64,000 bases of DNA from Lachnospiraceae bacterium (lineage in GTDB: Bacteria; Bacillota; Clostridia; Lachnospirales; Lachnospiraceae). The notes under the pieces were generated by a model. The model made no database searches and was not told where the DNA came from. It saw nothing but the letters and a program-made list of their open reading frames with translations. Below, one piece after another: positions 26,168-34,612 of this stretch; position 1 is the first letter of the stretch; each line of letters begins with the position of its first letter. The translations under genes were made by a program, and so were the position numbers. The stretch covers positions 36,933 through 100,932 of the forward strand of contig JAFQZU010000026.1 in assembly GCA_017405805.1 (NCBI GenBank), read 5' to 3'.

Positions 26168-27079
26168 TCACAATTCTTTTTCGCTTACGCATTCATTCTT
26201 GATTCGGCCCACCAGGTGTTCCAGTGCGCTGATAACATGCGGGCGGATGTCTCCGCCTACCAGGACGCGCATGATATCGTTCCCGACCCGCAGTCTGCCC
26301 TCATTCAGCCAGACTCTTATATAGTAAATGCCCTCGAGGCCTTTCGCTTCTTCAATCACAGTCTGCAGTTTTTCAGCATCATAGGAAAAAAGCATTCCTT
26401 GGACAGCGGGAGCATTGTCATCGCCCCGGCGAACCTTTGCCCGGGCGGTTTCACGGACCACGCCGCAATGGGTCAGGTACATCCCGATCTTTGAAGCGTC
26501 CGGGTCCTCTTTTGCCTCACGTATCCAGTCATCCATAGAAGGGGCTTTGTGTCCTTCGTCATGGCGATGCACCCCGTCATCATGCCCGTGGACGCCGTCG
26601 GATGAGCCTTCGGAAAACAGCATTTCCAACCCATGACGGATCGGCTTCAGGACGGCTGCCAGGTTCTCGGTGGAAGCCTTTTTGCTGCCGGGGAGGTTGA
26701 TGATCAGGGTCCTGCCCCGAATGCCGGCCGTTTCTCTCGAGAGGCAGCCATGCGGCGTGATCTTCATACTCTCCGCCCGCATCGCTTCGGGGATGCCCGG
26801 CGTCAGACGTTCCACCGCGGACAATGTTGCCTCCGGAGTGATGTCCCGCGGAGAAAAACCGGTGCCGCCTGTCGTCAGGACCAGTGAAAACTGCATCTCG
26901 TCCGCACAGTATAATAATTCCTGCCGGATCTGTTCTTTTTCATCCGGTACAATCTTTGTATAGCATACCTCATAGCCGGCTTCTTCCAGCATTTTGCAAA
27001 GTGCCGGTCCGCTGGTGTCTTCCCGTTCTCCCCTGAAGCCCTTGTCGCTTACCGTAATCACCGCTGCTCTGTAATCCAT
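26168..27079 (-). CDS. MogA/MoaB–MoaE-like fusion, molybdopterin synthesis
   Basis: 303 residues. Residues 1-160 are MogA/MoaB-like (adenylation of molybdopterin): ITVSDKGFRGEREDTSGP, LVLTTGGTGFSPRDITPEAT, HGCLSRETAGIRGRTLIINL. A His-rich linker follows (HGHDDGVHRHDEGHK, about 166-180). Residues 185-303 match the Clostridia MoaE-like family: KIGMYLTHCGVVRETARAKV, YYIRVWLNEGRLRVGND, VGGDIRPHVISALEHLVGRI and a KEL end. MoaE is the large subunit of molybdopterin synthase. So one chain may join sulfur insertion and adenylation steps, with a metal-binding linker. It is last in the block. Reading of the domains is good; the functional coupling is inference. Confidence 0.86.
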   Translation of the reverse strand: MDYRAAVITVSDKGFRGEREDTSGPALCKMLEEAGYEVCYTKIVPDEKEQIRQELLYCADEMQFSLVLTTGGTGFSPRDITPEATLSAVERLTPGIPEAMRAESMKITPHGCLSRETAGIRGRTLIINLPGSKKASTENLAAVLKPIRHGLEMLFSEGSSDGVHGHDDGVHRHDEGHKAPSMDDWIREAKEDPDASKIGMYLTHCGVVRETARAKVRRGDDNAPAVQGMLFSYDAEKLQTVIEEAKGLEGIYYIRVWLNEGRLRVGNDIMRVLVGGDIRPHVISALEHLVGRIKNECVSEKEL

Positions 27080-27148
27080 ATTCCGTTTCCTCTTCTTTGT
27101 TTCGTATTCCTTACGGATCTGTTTCCAATGTAAAGCGCCCTTTTCAAG

Positions 27149-27673
27149 TTATCCGTTTTCCGTCCTTTGCCAATCCCCGTGTACGCCGCCGGTCTTCTCC
27201 AGCAGGCGAATATCGGTAATCACAATATCTCTCTGCACTGCCTTGCACATGTCATAGACCGTCAGAGCGGCAACAGAAACAGCTGTCAATGCTTCCATTT
27301 CCACACCGGTCCGGCCGCTGCAGCGCACGGTGGCAATAATGTCCACCGCATAAATCGTCTGCGCGGACATTTCCCGCACAAGCGACAGATGCAGGTCAAC
27401 GCCATCCAGCAGGATCGGATGGCACATGGGAATGAGATTGGGTGTCTGCTTTGCGCCCATAATGCCGGCAATCTGCGCCACCGTCAGTACATCGCCTTTT
27501 TTCATTCCCCCGCTTTTGATCAGGTGCCAGGTTTCTTCGCTGACGATCACCCTTGCCGCCGCCACAGCCGTCCGCACAGAGGGGTTCTTCTCCCCTACAT
27601 CCACCATACGTGCCCTGCCGTCATTATCAAAGTGCGTAAAATCCTTCTCTTTCTGTATCTTTTGGATCATCAT
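27149..27673 (-). CDS. moaC: Cyclic pyranopterin monophosphate synthase
   Basis: 174 residues. Second step of molybdenum cofactor synthesis, acting on the MoaA product. Seen: FTHFDNDGRARMVDVGEKNP, GDVLTVAQIAGIMGAKQT, LIPMCHPILLDGVDL with the conserved His, GRTGVEMEALTAVSVAALTVYDMCKA, and an end KTGGVHGDW in place of the usual KTGGKSG. Two adjacent ATG codons at 27673 and 27670 both follow AGGAAA. 12 bp after mobB. Confidence 0.95.
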   Translation of the reverse strand: MMIQKIQKEKDFTHFDNDGRARMVDVGEKNPSVRTAVAAARVIVSEETWHLIKSGGMKKGDVLTVAQIAGIMGAKQTPNLIPMCHPILLDGVDLHLSLVREMSAQTIYAVDIIATVRCSGRTGVEMEALTAVSVAALTVYDMCKAVQRDIVITDIRLLEKTGGVHGDWQRTENG

Positions 27674-27685
27674 TTTCCTGCTTTC

Positions 27686-28276
27686 TTAAATGCTCCTGAA
27701 AGTCTCTGCCGAAACTGTCCATGCCGCTATGTAATCCGCAAGTTTTTCCTGCTCTTCCAAGCCAAAGACAGGACATGTACAAGTTTCCTCCGGCAGATCG
27801 TCGGTCACGATGGCAATGAACCTGTCCGGCAAAGCCGTAAATCCCTTCCCGTTCGCTTTTCTGCTGATACCGATCTGCGGGATCGCGGCGTTTTTAAAGC
27901 CTTCTACCAGGATCAGCCGCGGCTTCGCCTGTGACTTCGCCCGAAGTTCCGGGACCGCCCTTTCAACAGCTTCTTCAAGGCCCGGTCCCTCCGGACCGCA
28001 AAGGATCACCACGTCCGCCCCGGCATTCTGAAATCGCCAGGAATCGGTGCCGGGAATGTCATATCCGCCGTCCTGTCCGTCCGGGTTCCTGCTTTTCAGC
28101 CCGTGCACGTCATGCTTGATCACCGCAATACTGAAGCCTTTATGTCTCAGGAGCGGAATCAGCTTCTCTATCATTGTCGTCTTTCCGCTGCCGGACCAGC
28201 CCGCAAAGCCGAGAACTTTACAGCCGCCTTCTGCCGGGATATTTTTCGCTTCTTTGCAGCTTATCTCAGTCATCAT
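27686..28276 (-). CDS. mobB: MobB, molybdopterin-guanine dinucleotide synthesis GTPase
   Basis: 196 residues. P-loop GFAGWSGSGKTTMIEKLIP at about 23-41, VIKHDVHG with the family His and Asp, DSWRFQNAGA, and LILVEGFKN. MobB assists MobA in adding GMP to molybdopterin for enzymes of the DMSO reductase family. MobA is not in the window. A C-terminal CTCPVFGL gives two Cys near 167, as in other Clostridia MobB. Position between moaC and moaA confirms the pathway. Confidence 0.92.
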   Translation of the reverse strand: MMTEISCKEAKNIPAEGGCKVLGFAGWSGSGKTTMIEKLIPLLRHKGFSIAVIKHDVHGLKSRNPDGQDGGYDIPGTDSWRFQNAGADVVILCGPEGPGLEEAVERAVPELRAKSQAKPRLILVEGFKNAAIPQIGISRKANGKGFTALPDRFIAIVTDDLPEETCTCPVFGLEEQEKLADYIAAWTVSAETFRSI

Positions 28277-28295
28277 AACCTGTTTGCCTTCCTGA

Positions 28296-29372
28296 TCATC
28301 CTCCGATCCGGTTCATGGGACGGGCCGAATGGCTGCGTTCCTCATATGACAGAGTACCGTGCCATTGCGGCTTCGCAAGGATTGCTTTCTCCAGCATTCT
28401 GCGCATGCCCTCTTCATCCAGACCTTTGAGAGAATACTCTTCCAGCGAATGCAGGCAGGGCTTGATTATGCCGTCTGCCGTTACCCGGATCCGGTTGCAT
28501 TCCGCGCAGAAATGCTGCTGCAGCGGACTGATGAGGCCGATCCTCCCGGGTGCTCCCGGGAAATGATACATGGTGGCAACGCCCTCATGCGGCATTTTCT
28601 GTACCTGTACCGCTTTATCCGTGAAGGGTACAAGCGACGGCAGCATTTCCAGCACTTTCTGGACCGGGATGTAGGCCTTGGGTCCGAATTCCTCGTCCCC
28701 GGACATTGGCATCAGTTCAATAAACCGCAGATCCACGGGATAGGTTTTCGTCAGTGCAGCCAGTTCAGGAACCTCATCGTCATTGAAGCCGCCCAGCAGA
28801 ACGGTATTGATTTTGATTTTGTCAAATCCCGCCTCAAGAGCGGCATGAATGCCTTTTTGCGCACTTTCGAGTGTACCGCGTCTCGTAATCCATGCATATT
28901 TCTGCGGATCCAGTGTGTCCAGACTGATATTGAGCCTGTTCACGCCCGCCTGCCTGATGGCCTGGGCTATGTTTCGGGGAATGCGGCGCATTGCTGTCGA
29001 TTGGTCTCCCTGTCCAGCGCTTCTGTCATTGACACCGTTCTCAGCATTCTCCCACTGCCCTGCTGCATCTGCCAGCAGCGTCGCATTCGTCGTCATGCAG
29101 ACTTCCTGAATTCCGGGCACCTTTGCCGCTCTTTCGCAGATTGACAGCAGATTGCGTTTAACCATAGGCTCCCCGCCGGTAATACGAAGCTTACGGATCC
29201 CCAGGGATGCCGCAGCGCGTACCGCCATGATCATCTCATCCTCCGTCAGCATTTCTTCATGCATCTTTTTACAGATGCCTTCCTCCGGCATACAGTAGCG
29301 GCAGCGCAGGTTGCAGCGTTCCGTCACGGAAAGACGCAGATATGTGATTTCCCGACCATATGAGTCTTTCAT
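28296..29372 (-). CDS. moaA: GTP 3',8-cyclase
   Basis: 358 residues, a little longer than usual (about 325-335). Radical SAM enzyme that starts cofactor synthesis from GTP. Seen: TERCNLRCRYCMPEEG with the CxxxCxxC cluster, ITGGEPMVKRN, LNISLDTLDP, the second cluster CAECNRIRVTADGIIKPC, and a C-terminal GG, needed for activity in the family. About 27 extra residues (from AGQWENAENG to TAMRRIPRN, roughly 104-134) are inserted in a loop after the TTNA motif; this is not part of the core. 3 bp after the next gene. Confidence 0.95.
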   Translation of the reverse strand: MKDSYGREITYLRLSVTERCNLRCRYCMPEEGICKKMHEEMLTEDEMIMAVRAAASLGIRKLRITGGEPMVKRNLLSICERAAKVPGIQEVCMTTNATLLADAAGQWENAENGVNDRSAGQGDQSTAMRRIPRNIAQAIRQAGVNRLNISLDTLDPQKYAWITRRGTLESAQKGIHAALEAGFDKIKINTVLLGGFNDDEVPELAALTKTYPVDLRFIELMPMSGDEEFGPKAYIPVQKVLEMLPSLVPFTDKAVQVQKMPHEGVATMYHFPGAPGRIGLISPLQQHFCAECNRIRVTADGIIKPCLHSLEEYSLKGLDEEGMRRMLEKAILAKPQWHGTLSYEERSHSARPMNRIGG

Positions 29373-29375
29373 AAT

Positions 29376-30428
29376 TTAATATCTTCCAAAAGTACAGTTA
29401 GGCCAGTGGCATTGCTTACACATCTGGCATAATCCCCCGTCTCCCAGACTGATCAGATTTTCCTTCGTGATCCGCTCTCCCGCAAAGATCTGCGGAAGCA
29501 GCACGTCAAAAATGGTGGTCGGCAGAGAGATCGCCGCCCCGGGAACCCCAAGGATCGGAATGTCTCCAAGATACGCTGCCAGGATCATATTGCCGGGTTG
29601 TGCCGGAACACCATGGCTGATGATGTCTGCCCCGAGCTGCCGGATGGCCGTCGGTGTCAGATCGTCGGGATCCACCGACATGCCGCCGGTAAAGATCAGG
29701 AAATCCGCTCCGTTCTTAAGGTGTTCTTCTGCCGCATTGACAATCATGTCCAGATCATCGTCACAGATCGTAATGCCGGCAAACTCCGAAGGATACTGCT
29801 GCATTTTTGCCCGCACCACCGGTTCAAACTTATCCCGGATCCGGCCGCTATAGACTTCTGAACCGGTGATGATCACACCGATCTTTTTTTTCCGGTACGG
29901 AAGAAGGGACAAGAGTCCCCGTATCCCTTCGCCGCTTTCCGCTCCATTTTCGGAAGATCTGCGGCACAGCTCCTCGGCTTGTAAGATCTGCTCCTCCTTC
30001 GTCACAAGGGGCACGATCCGCATGGAGGCAAGCCTTGCACCCGGTTCCACCGGATAATGATCCGGCAGCGTGGAAATCGTAATGTCTCCGATGGAATTAA
30101 TTTCCCGCAGAAGTTCCCTGTTCACCCGGAACATGCCCCGCCGATCTGCTATCAGAAGGACTTTTCCTTCCGAAGGCCCTTCATAATGGGCTCCTTCCAC
30201 AGGAGCCATGGCCGCAAGGCGCAGCGCGCAGTCTTCTTCATGAAGCTCGCCGGCATTCTCCTCCCAGATGAAGACATATTTCTTGCCGATGTCGAGCATT
30301 TCCTCAATGTCCTTCTCCCGGATCACATGTCCCCGCCGGAAGGCCGGTCCCTTAAATCCGTCCCGCATGGCCGTAATATCATGACATAAGGTCATGCCGA
30401 CGGCGTCTTCCACTCTGATCTTTTTCAT
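29376..30428 (-). CDS. MoeA-like molybdopterin-binding protein with Cys-rich tail
   Basis: 350 residues. N-terminal part (MKKIRVEDAVGMTLCHDI, KGPAFRRGHVI) and C-terminal molybdopterin-binding domain (IGVIITGSEVYSGRI, LIFTGGMSVDPDDLTPTAI, PGNMILAAYLGDIPILGVPG) are those of the MoeA/MogA fold, but the protein is shorter than MoeA and lacks several of its domains. It ends in GGLCQMCKQCHWPNCTFG, with four Cys in a small metal or Fe-S site. Similar proteins sit near molybdenum hydroxylase genes in Clostridia and may deliver or mature cofactor for that enzyme class. It is separate from the true MoeA gene just upstream, with 46 bp between. Confidence 0.85.
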   Translation of the reverse strand: MKKIRVEDAVGMTLCHDITAMRDGFKGPAFRRGHVIREKDIEEMLDIGKKYVFIWEENAGELHEEDCALRLAAMAPVEGAHYEGPSEGKVLLIADRRGMFRVNRELLREINSIGDITISTLPDHYPVEPGARLASMRIVPLVTKEEQILQAEELCRRSSENGAESGEGIRGLLSLLPYRKKKIGVIITGSEVYSGRIRDKFEPVVRAKMQQYPSEFAGITICDDDLDMIVNAAEEHLKNGADFLIFTGGMSVDPDDLTPTAIRQLGADIISHGVPAQPGNMILAAYLGDIPILGVPGAAISLPTTIFDVLLPQIFAGERITKENLISLGDGGLCQMCKQCHWPNCTFGRY

Positions 30429-30474
30429 ATTTTTTCCTATATCGAAGTTTGTCAGAAGTTCTTTTTGAATATCC

Positions 30475-31692
30475 TTACATTAAAAATCCCCGTAAAGCAG
30501 TTCCCGGCTCCACCGGTCCGCTGCCGGCCGGCACCATCGCCATTACATCGATCCCTATGGAACTGGAGAGCACTACATTGCCCTGATCCCGGGCGATATG
30601 CATCCGCACTTTCCCGTCTGTCAGGTCTAGTCTGCCACGCAAAAACCGTGTGCCCGGGCTTGCCTTGGGATAGCCTTCTTCCAGAATCACCGGAATTTCC
30701 CGCGGACGGCATTCTGTGAGAGAAATGCCGGCAAGCCTCCGGATCGCAGGCAGCGCCACCATATAATAATTCGTCAGTGACGAAGCGGGATTTCCGGACA
30801 GGCCGCAGACCAGTTTTCCGTCTCTGATGCCGTAGGTACAGGCCATGCCGGGCTTCATGGATACGCCGTTCACCAGTATCCTGATGCCCGCCATCTCCAT
30901 TGCGCGGGCGGTGTAATCATAATCCCCCACCGACACGCCGCCGGTCAGTATCACCGTATCACAGATGGAAAGCGCCCTCTCCAGCAGGCTGCAGATAGCC
31001 CCGGGGTCATCCGGAACTGCTCCCATATACAGGGGAATGCCGCCTGCCCGGCTGGCTTCGCAGGTAAAGGTATAGCGGTTGGAATTATAGATTTTTCCGT
31101 TTTCCCGTTTCTCCCCGATTTCCGTCAGCTCACTGCCCGTGGAAATGATGCCGATAACCGGCCGCCGATACACTTTTATGCCTGCGATTCCCTGGGAAGC
31201 AAGAACACCTGCCGTTCCCGCATCGACTTTGGATCCGGCCTTCACCAGTACAGAACCGGCCCGGATATCTTCTCCTGCACAGACAATATTGTCCCCTGCC
31301 CGGAAGGGTTTGAAAATCCGGACTTCCGTATCGGAAAACTCCGTTTTTTCATACATGCAGACAGCATCCGCCCCCGGCGGAATCGGTGCGCCGGTCAGGA
31401 TTTTAACCGCTGTACCGGAGACCACTTCCTTATGGGGGATGCCGCCGGCAGGGATCTCCTCGAGAATCCGCAGCACGGCCGGATTTTCCTTCGAGGCTTT
31501 CCCGGTATCGTCTGCCCGGAACGCATAGCCGTCATAGGGGGACCGGTCGAAGGGCGGCACATTTTCAGCCGCTTTGATATCTTCTGCCACAATACGCCCC
31601 GCGCACTGATCCAGACTGACCTTCTCCGCAGAGACCGGCCTGCTCATTTCCAGTAATAATTCTCTTGCTTCTTCAAATGGTATCGGATTCAT
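30475..31692 (-). CDS. moeA: Molybdopterin molybdenumtransferase
   Basis: 405 residues from ATG at 31692, with AGGAAG 8 bases ahead; a TTG six codons upstream is less likely. Inserts molybdate into adenylated molybdopterin. Seen: DIKAAENVPPFDRSPYDGYA with the conserved PPFDRS motif, KILTGAPIPPGADAVC, GIISTGSELTEIGEKR, TGGVSVGDYDYTARA, GLSGNPASSLTNYY. Full domain set I-IV. 18 bp after modC. Confidence 0.94.
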   Translation of the reverse strand: MNPIPFEEARELLLEMSRPVSAEKVSLDQCAGRIVAEDIKAAENVPPFDRSPYDGYAFRADDTGKASKENPAVLRILEEIPAGGIPHKEVVSGTAVKILTGAPIPPGADAVCMYEKTEFSDTEVRIFKPFRAGDNIVCAGEDIRAGSVLVKAGSKVDAGTAGVLASQGIAGIKVYRRPVIGIISTGSELTEIGEKRENGKIYNSNRYTFTCEASRAGGIPLYMGAVPDDPGAICSLLERALSICDTVILTGGVSVGDYDYTARAMEMAGIRILVNGVSMKPGMACTYGIRDGKLVCGLSGNPASSLTNYYMVALPAIRRLAGISLTECRPREIPVILEEGYPKASPGTRFLRGRLDLTDGKVRMHIARDQGNVVLSSSIGIDVMAMVPAGSGPVEPGTALRGFLM

Positions 31693-31710
31693 TCTTTCAT
31701 CTTCCTGCAA

Positions 31711-32895
31711 TCAGCCCTTGATCAGGAGCACCGCCTGCGGCGGAATATAGACATCCAGTTCCTGCCGCCGGCAGGCGTCCCATTTATGCTTGTTCACTTC
31801 CATGCCAAAGGGTTCCCGCCCGCCTTCCGCCAGCAGCATGACCGTATAGGAAAACGGATTTTCAATTTCCTCCGTCACCCTGCAGCGGAAAATGTTGGCC
31901 GTTTCTTCCGTGCACGGCCGGGATGTATCTTCCCTTCCGTCTCCCGGAATTGGTTTCCGGTCCTGCCGGCTGTCCGGAACAGCCGCAAGCCCCTGATCCC
32001 TGCGCGGCATTTTTCCCGGTTCCAGTATATGCACATCATGCATGCGGACACCCACATGCGTTGCCTCCGGCCGGGCAGAAGCCGTTTTCAGACGGATCCC
32101 CCAGAGGGGAACATCAACCATCCCGCTCCCCTCTGTCCCGGATCCACCTGCTGTGCTTCCAATTTCCGCTATATTTTTGCATCCGGTCAGTCTGGCACCG
32201 CTGACGGTTTTCGGGTCCCGGAAGACCTCATATCTGGATCCTACTGCATGGAGCTGCCCGTTTTCCATGATGGCGATGCCGTCTGTCATCCGGAATACTT
32301 CATCTCTGTCATGAGAAATCAGAAGGACTGTCTTGCCGAACTGCCTCGCCACCGCATCCACTTCCCTTTCCATCTGGAAACGCAGGTGGCTGTCCAGTGC
32401 GGAAAACGGTTCGTCCAGCATCAGGATCTGCGGCTCGCTTATAAGAATGCGGGCCAGTGCCGCCCTCTGCTGCTGCCCGCCGGAAAGCTGTGCCGGCCGC
32501 AGGTCTTCCAGTCCTTCCAGATGCATGCGGGCAATCATTTCCTGTATTTGAACATCTCCTGCTCCGGATACTGTTCCCCGGTTCCTCCCCAGGATACCGC
32601 ATCGGATATTCTCACGCACCGTCATGTTGGGAAAAAGAGCATACTGCTGGAAGAGATATCCCACCCTCCGCTGCTGGGGTTTCAGATCGATATGCCGTTC
32701 TGAATCAAACAGCGTAATGCCGTCCAGAACAATCCTCCCCCGGTCCGGCCGCTCAATCCCGGCAATGCATTTGAGCGTCATGCTTTTGCCGCAGCCCGAA
32801 GCGCCCAGAATGGAAAACACTTCATCTCCGGCCTCAAAGCTAACCTGCAGATGGAAATCCCCGATTTGTTTTTCGATATCTGCAAAAAGTGCCAT
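31711..32895 (-). CDS. modC: Molybdate ABC transporter ATP-binding protein
   Basis: 394 residues, longer than most ModC (about 350). Walker A GASGCGKSMT, Q-loop, signature QLSGGQQQRAALARIL, Walker B ILMLDEPFSALD, switch His in LLISHDRDEV. After about residue 230 is a TOBE-like molybdate-binding region with an insertion (about 285-330) rich in charged residues; VGVRMHDVHILEPG fits this module. ModC drives uptake of molybdate by ModB. It starts 3 bp after modB. The extra linker has no clear role. Confidence 0.93.
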   Translation of the reverse strand: MALFADIEKQIGDFHLQVSFEAGDEVFSILGASGCGKSMTLKCIAGIERPDRGRIVLDGITLFDSERHIDLKPQQRRVGYLFQQYALFPNMTVRENIRCGILGRNRGTVSGAGDVQIQEMIARMHLEGLEDLRPAQLSGGQQQRAALARILISEPQILMLDEPFSALDSHLRFQMEREVDAVARQFGKTVLLISHDRDEVFRMTDGIAIMENGQLHAVGSRYEVFRDPKTVSGARLTGCKNIAEIGSTAGGSGTEGSGMVDVPLWGIRLKTASARPEATHVGVRMHDVHILEPGKMPRRDQGLAAVPDSRQDRKPIPGDGREDTSRPCTEETANIFRCRVTEEIENPFSYTVMLLAEGGREPFGMEVNKHKWDACRRQELDVYIPPQAVLLIKG

Positions 32896-32898
32896 CTG

Positions 32899-33585
32899 TT
32901 ACCTTCCCACTGTCATCTGCCGGTTTGCCGGATGCTGCTTCTTCTCAAGGAAATTGACCGCAAGCAGAACAGCGGCCGAAATCGCCAGGTTCAGCATCAC
33001 CCAGCGAAACGCCAGCGCATCTTCATTGGTCCGCCACAGCTGATAGACCGTGGTGGAAATGGTGGCGGTCTTCCCGGGCGTATAGCCTGCGATCATGCTC
33101 GTAGCGCCGTATTCTCCCAGGGCTCTTGCGAAAGCGAGCACCGTCCCCGCCAGGATCCCCTGACGGCATACCGGCATCCGGATCCGCCAGAAGATAAAGC
33201 TATTGGAAAGTCCCAGCGTCTGACCCGCATAGGCATAGGTCTCGTCAAAAGACTCGAAAGCGCCCCTCGCCGTGCGGTACATCAGAGGAAAAATGACAAC
33301 AGTGGTGGCGAAAATGGCAGACCACCAGGTCATCGTCATTTTCAGGCCGAAATTCTCCAGCACAAAGCGGCCGATGATGCGCTTCGGCCCCAGTACCCGG
33401 AGCAGCAGATAGCCCACCACCGTAGGCGGCAGCACCGGCGGAAGGGTCAGAACTACGTCCAGAAGACCCTTGACCGCCCTGGGAAGCCGCGCAATGTAGT
33501 AAGCAGCACAAATGCCGGCAAAAAACACAATTACCGTGCTGATCCCGGCGATACGTATGGAGTTATAGAGCGGAAACCAGTCCAT
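32899..33585 (-). CDS. modB: Molybdate ABC transporter permease
   Basis: 228 residues with five or six membrane helices and the EAA loop that touches ModC, read as ESFDETYAYAGQTLGLSNSF. The start MDWFPLYNSIRIAG and the LPPVLPPTVVGYLLL motif are typical of ModB/CysT permeases. It is 27 bp after modA and 3 bp before modC, a standard modABC order. Substrate assignment rests on the neighbours and on ModA. Confidence 0.93.
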   Translation of the reverse strand: MDWFPLYNSIRIAGISTVIVFFAGICAAYYIARLPRAVKGLLDVVLTLPPVLPPTVVGYLLLRVLGPKRIIGRFVLENFGLKMTMTWWSAIFATTVVIFPLMYRTARGAFESFDETYAYAGQTLGLSNSFIFWRIRMPVCRQGILAGTVLAFARALGEYGATSMIAGYTPGKTATISTTVYQLWRTNEDALAFRWVMLNLAISAAVLLAVNFLEKKQHPANRQMTVGR

Positions 33586-33612
33586 TTCTCTGTCAGCCTT
33601 GCATTCATGTCA

Positions 33613-34551
33613 TCAATTCAACGGGCTGAAACCTACAGATTCGAAGACTGCAGAAGCTTCATCGCCGGTCAGGTATTCCAGGAAGGCTTTGGCTTCTTCC
33701 TCATGCTGTGTAATATTCAGCACTGCTGCCGGATAAATGACCTGGCCGCACATTTCTTCGCTGGCAGTATCCACGACTTCCAGACCTGCGGAGAATGCAT
33801 CTGTTGCGTAGATGATGCCGCAGTCCACGGCTGCCTCAGAGACCTGGGAGGTGACTTCCTTGACATTGGAGCCGTAGGTGATGGAGCCGGCTGCTGCCAG
33901 ATCCTCTTCATTCAGCTCATAGTATGCAAGGATTTTCTGAGTGTACTGTCCCACCGGAACGTCGGCATTGCCCATGGCCAGGAAAACGCTGCCGTCCTTT
34001 AAGCCCTCTGCCAACTGATCATAGGATTCGATCCCCTTGGGATTGCCTGCCGGCACTGCCAGTGCAACCTTATTTTCCAGCAGGTTGATCCGAGTGCCCT
34101 GCAGTACGAAGTCCAGTCCGTCAGGATTGCTTTCCGTATCCTTGGACGCATCCAGCTGATCCATCTGCTTGGGCGCCGCGGAAATGAACAGATCGCATTC
34201 CGCGCCTTCTTCGATCTGCGTCTTCAGCGTGCCTGAGGAGTCGAAATTATAGACAATAGAGACATTGGGAGCCTCTTCTTTGTAAAGCTCCGCGATCCGG
34301 TTCATGGTCTCGGTCATGGATGCCGCCGCAAAGACGGTCAGCTCCACGGGCTCTCCTTCGGTATCTGCTGCGGCTTCCGTCTCGGGAGCGGCAGTCGTTT
34401 CCGGAGCTGCCTCAGTTTCAGGTGCTGACGTGGTCTCCTGGGCAGCTGTCGAATCGGCTGCCGTTGTGGAACCGGTACTGCTGCTGCCGCATCCGGCGAG
34501 CAGCCCCGCTGTCATTGCCATAGCCATCATTACTGCCAGTTTTCTCTTCAT
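33613..34551 (-). CDS. modA: Molybdate-binding lipoprotein
   Basis: 312 residues from ATG at 34551 preceded by GTGAGGAG; a longer frame upstream reads through the leader terminator and is rejected. Signal MKRKLAVMMAMAMTAG and lipobox LLAGC (Cys about 20), then a Ser/Thr/Glu-rich spacer with repeated APETEA/APETTA units (about 38-65), then the binding domain: LTVFAAASMTETMNRIA, NFDSSGTLKTQIEEGAECDLFISAA, YTQKILAYY. Captures molybdate, and likely tungstate, outside the membrane. First gene of the block, behind an attenuator-like leader. Confidence 0.94.
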   Translation of the reverse strand: MKRKLAVMMAMAMTAGLLAGCGSSSTGSTTAADSTAAQETTSAPETEAAPETTAAPETEAAADTEGEPVELTVFAAASMTETMNRIAELYKEEAPNVSIVYNFDSSGTLKTQIEEGAECDLFISAAPKQMDQLDASKDTESNPDGLDFVLQGTRINLLENKVALAVPAGNPKGIESYDQLAEGLKDGSVFLAMGNADVPVGQYTQKILAYYELNEEDLAAAGSITYGSNVKEVTSQVSEAAVDCGIIYATDAFSAGLEVVDTASEEMCGQVIYPAAVLNITQHEEEAKAFLEYLTGDEASAVFESVGFSPLN

Positions 34552-34576
34552 TTTTTTCTCCTCACTTGCTTTCTGA

Positions 34577-34612
34577 CAAAACAAAAGTCCGTCTCTTTTT
34601 AGAGAAACGGAC
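34577..34612 (-). terminator. Intrinsic terminator in the modA leader
   Basis: Minus strand GTCCGTTTCT / AGAGACGGAC, a 10-bp stem with one GU pair and a short CTAAAA loop, followed by TTTTGTTTTG, ends 26 bases before the modA start. No gene lies upstream in this direction within 300 bases, so it must act on modA's own transcript as an attenuator. Confidence 0.75.
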
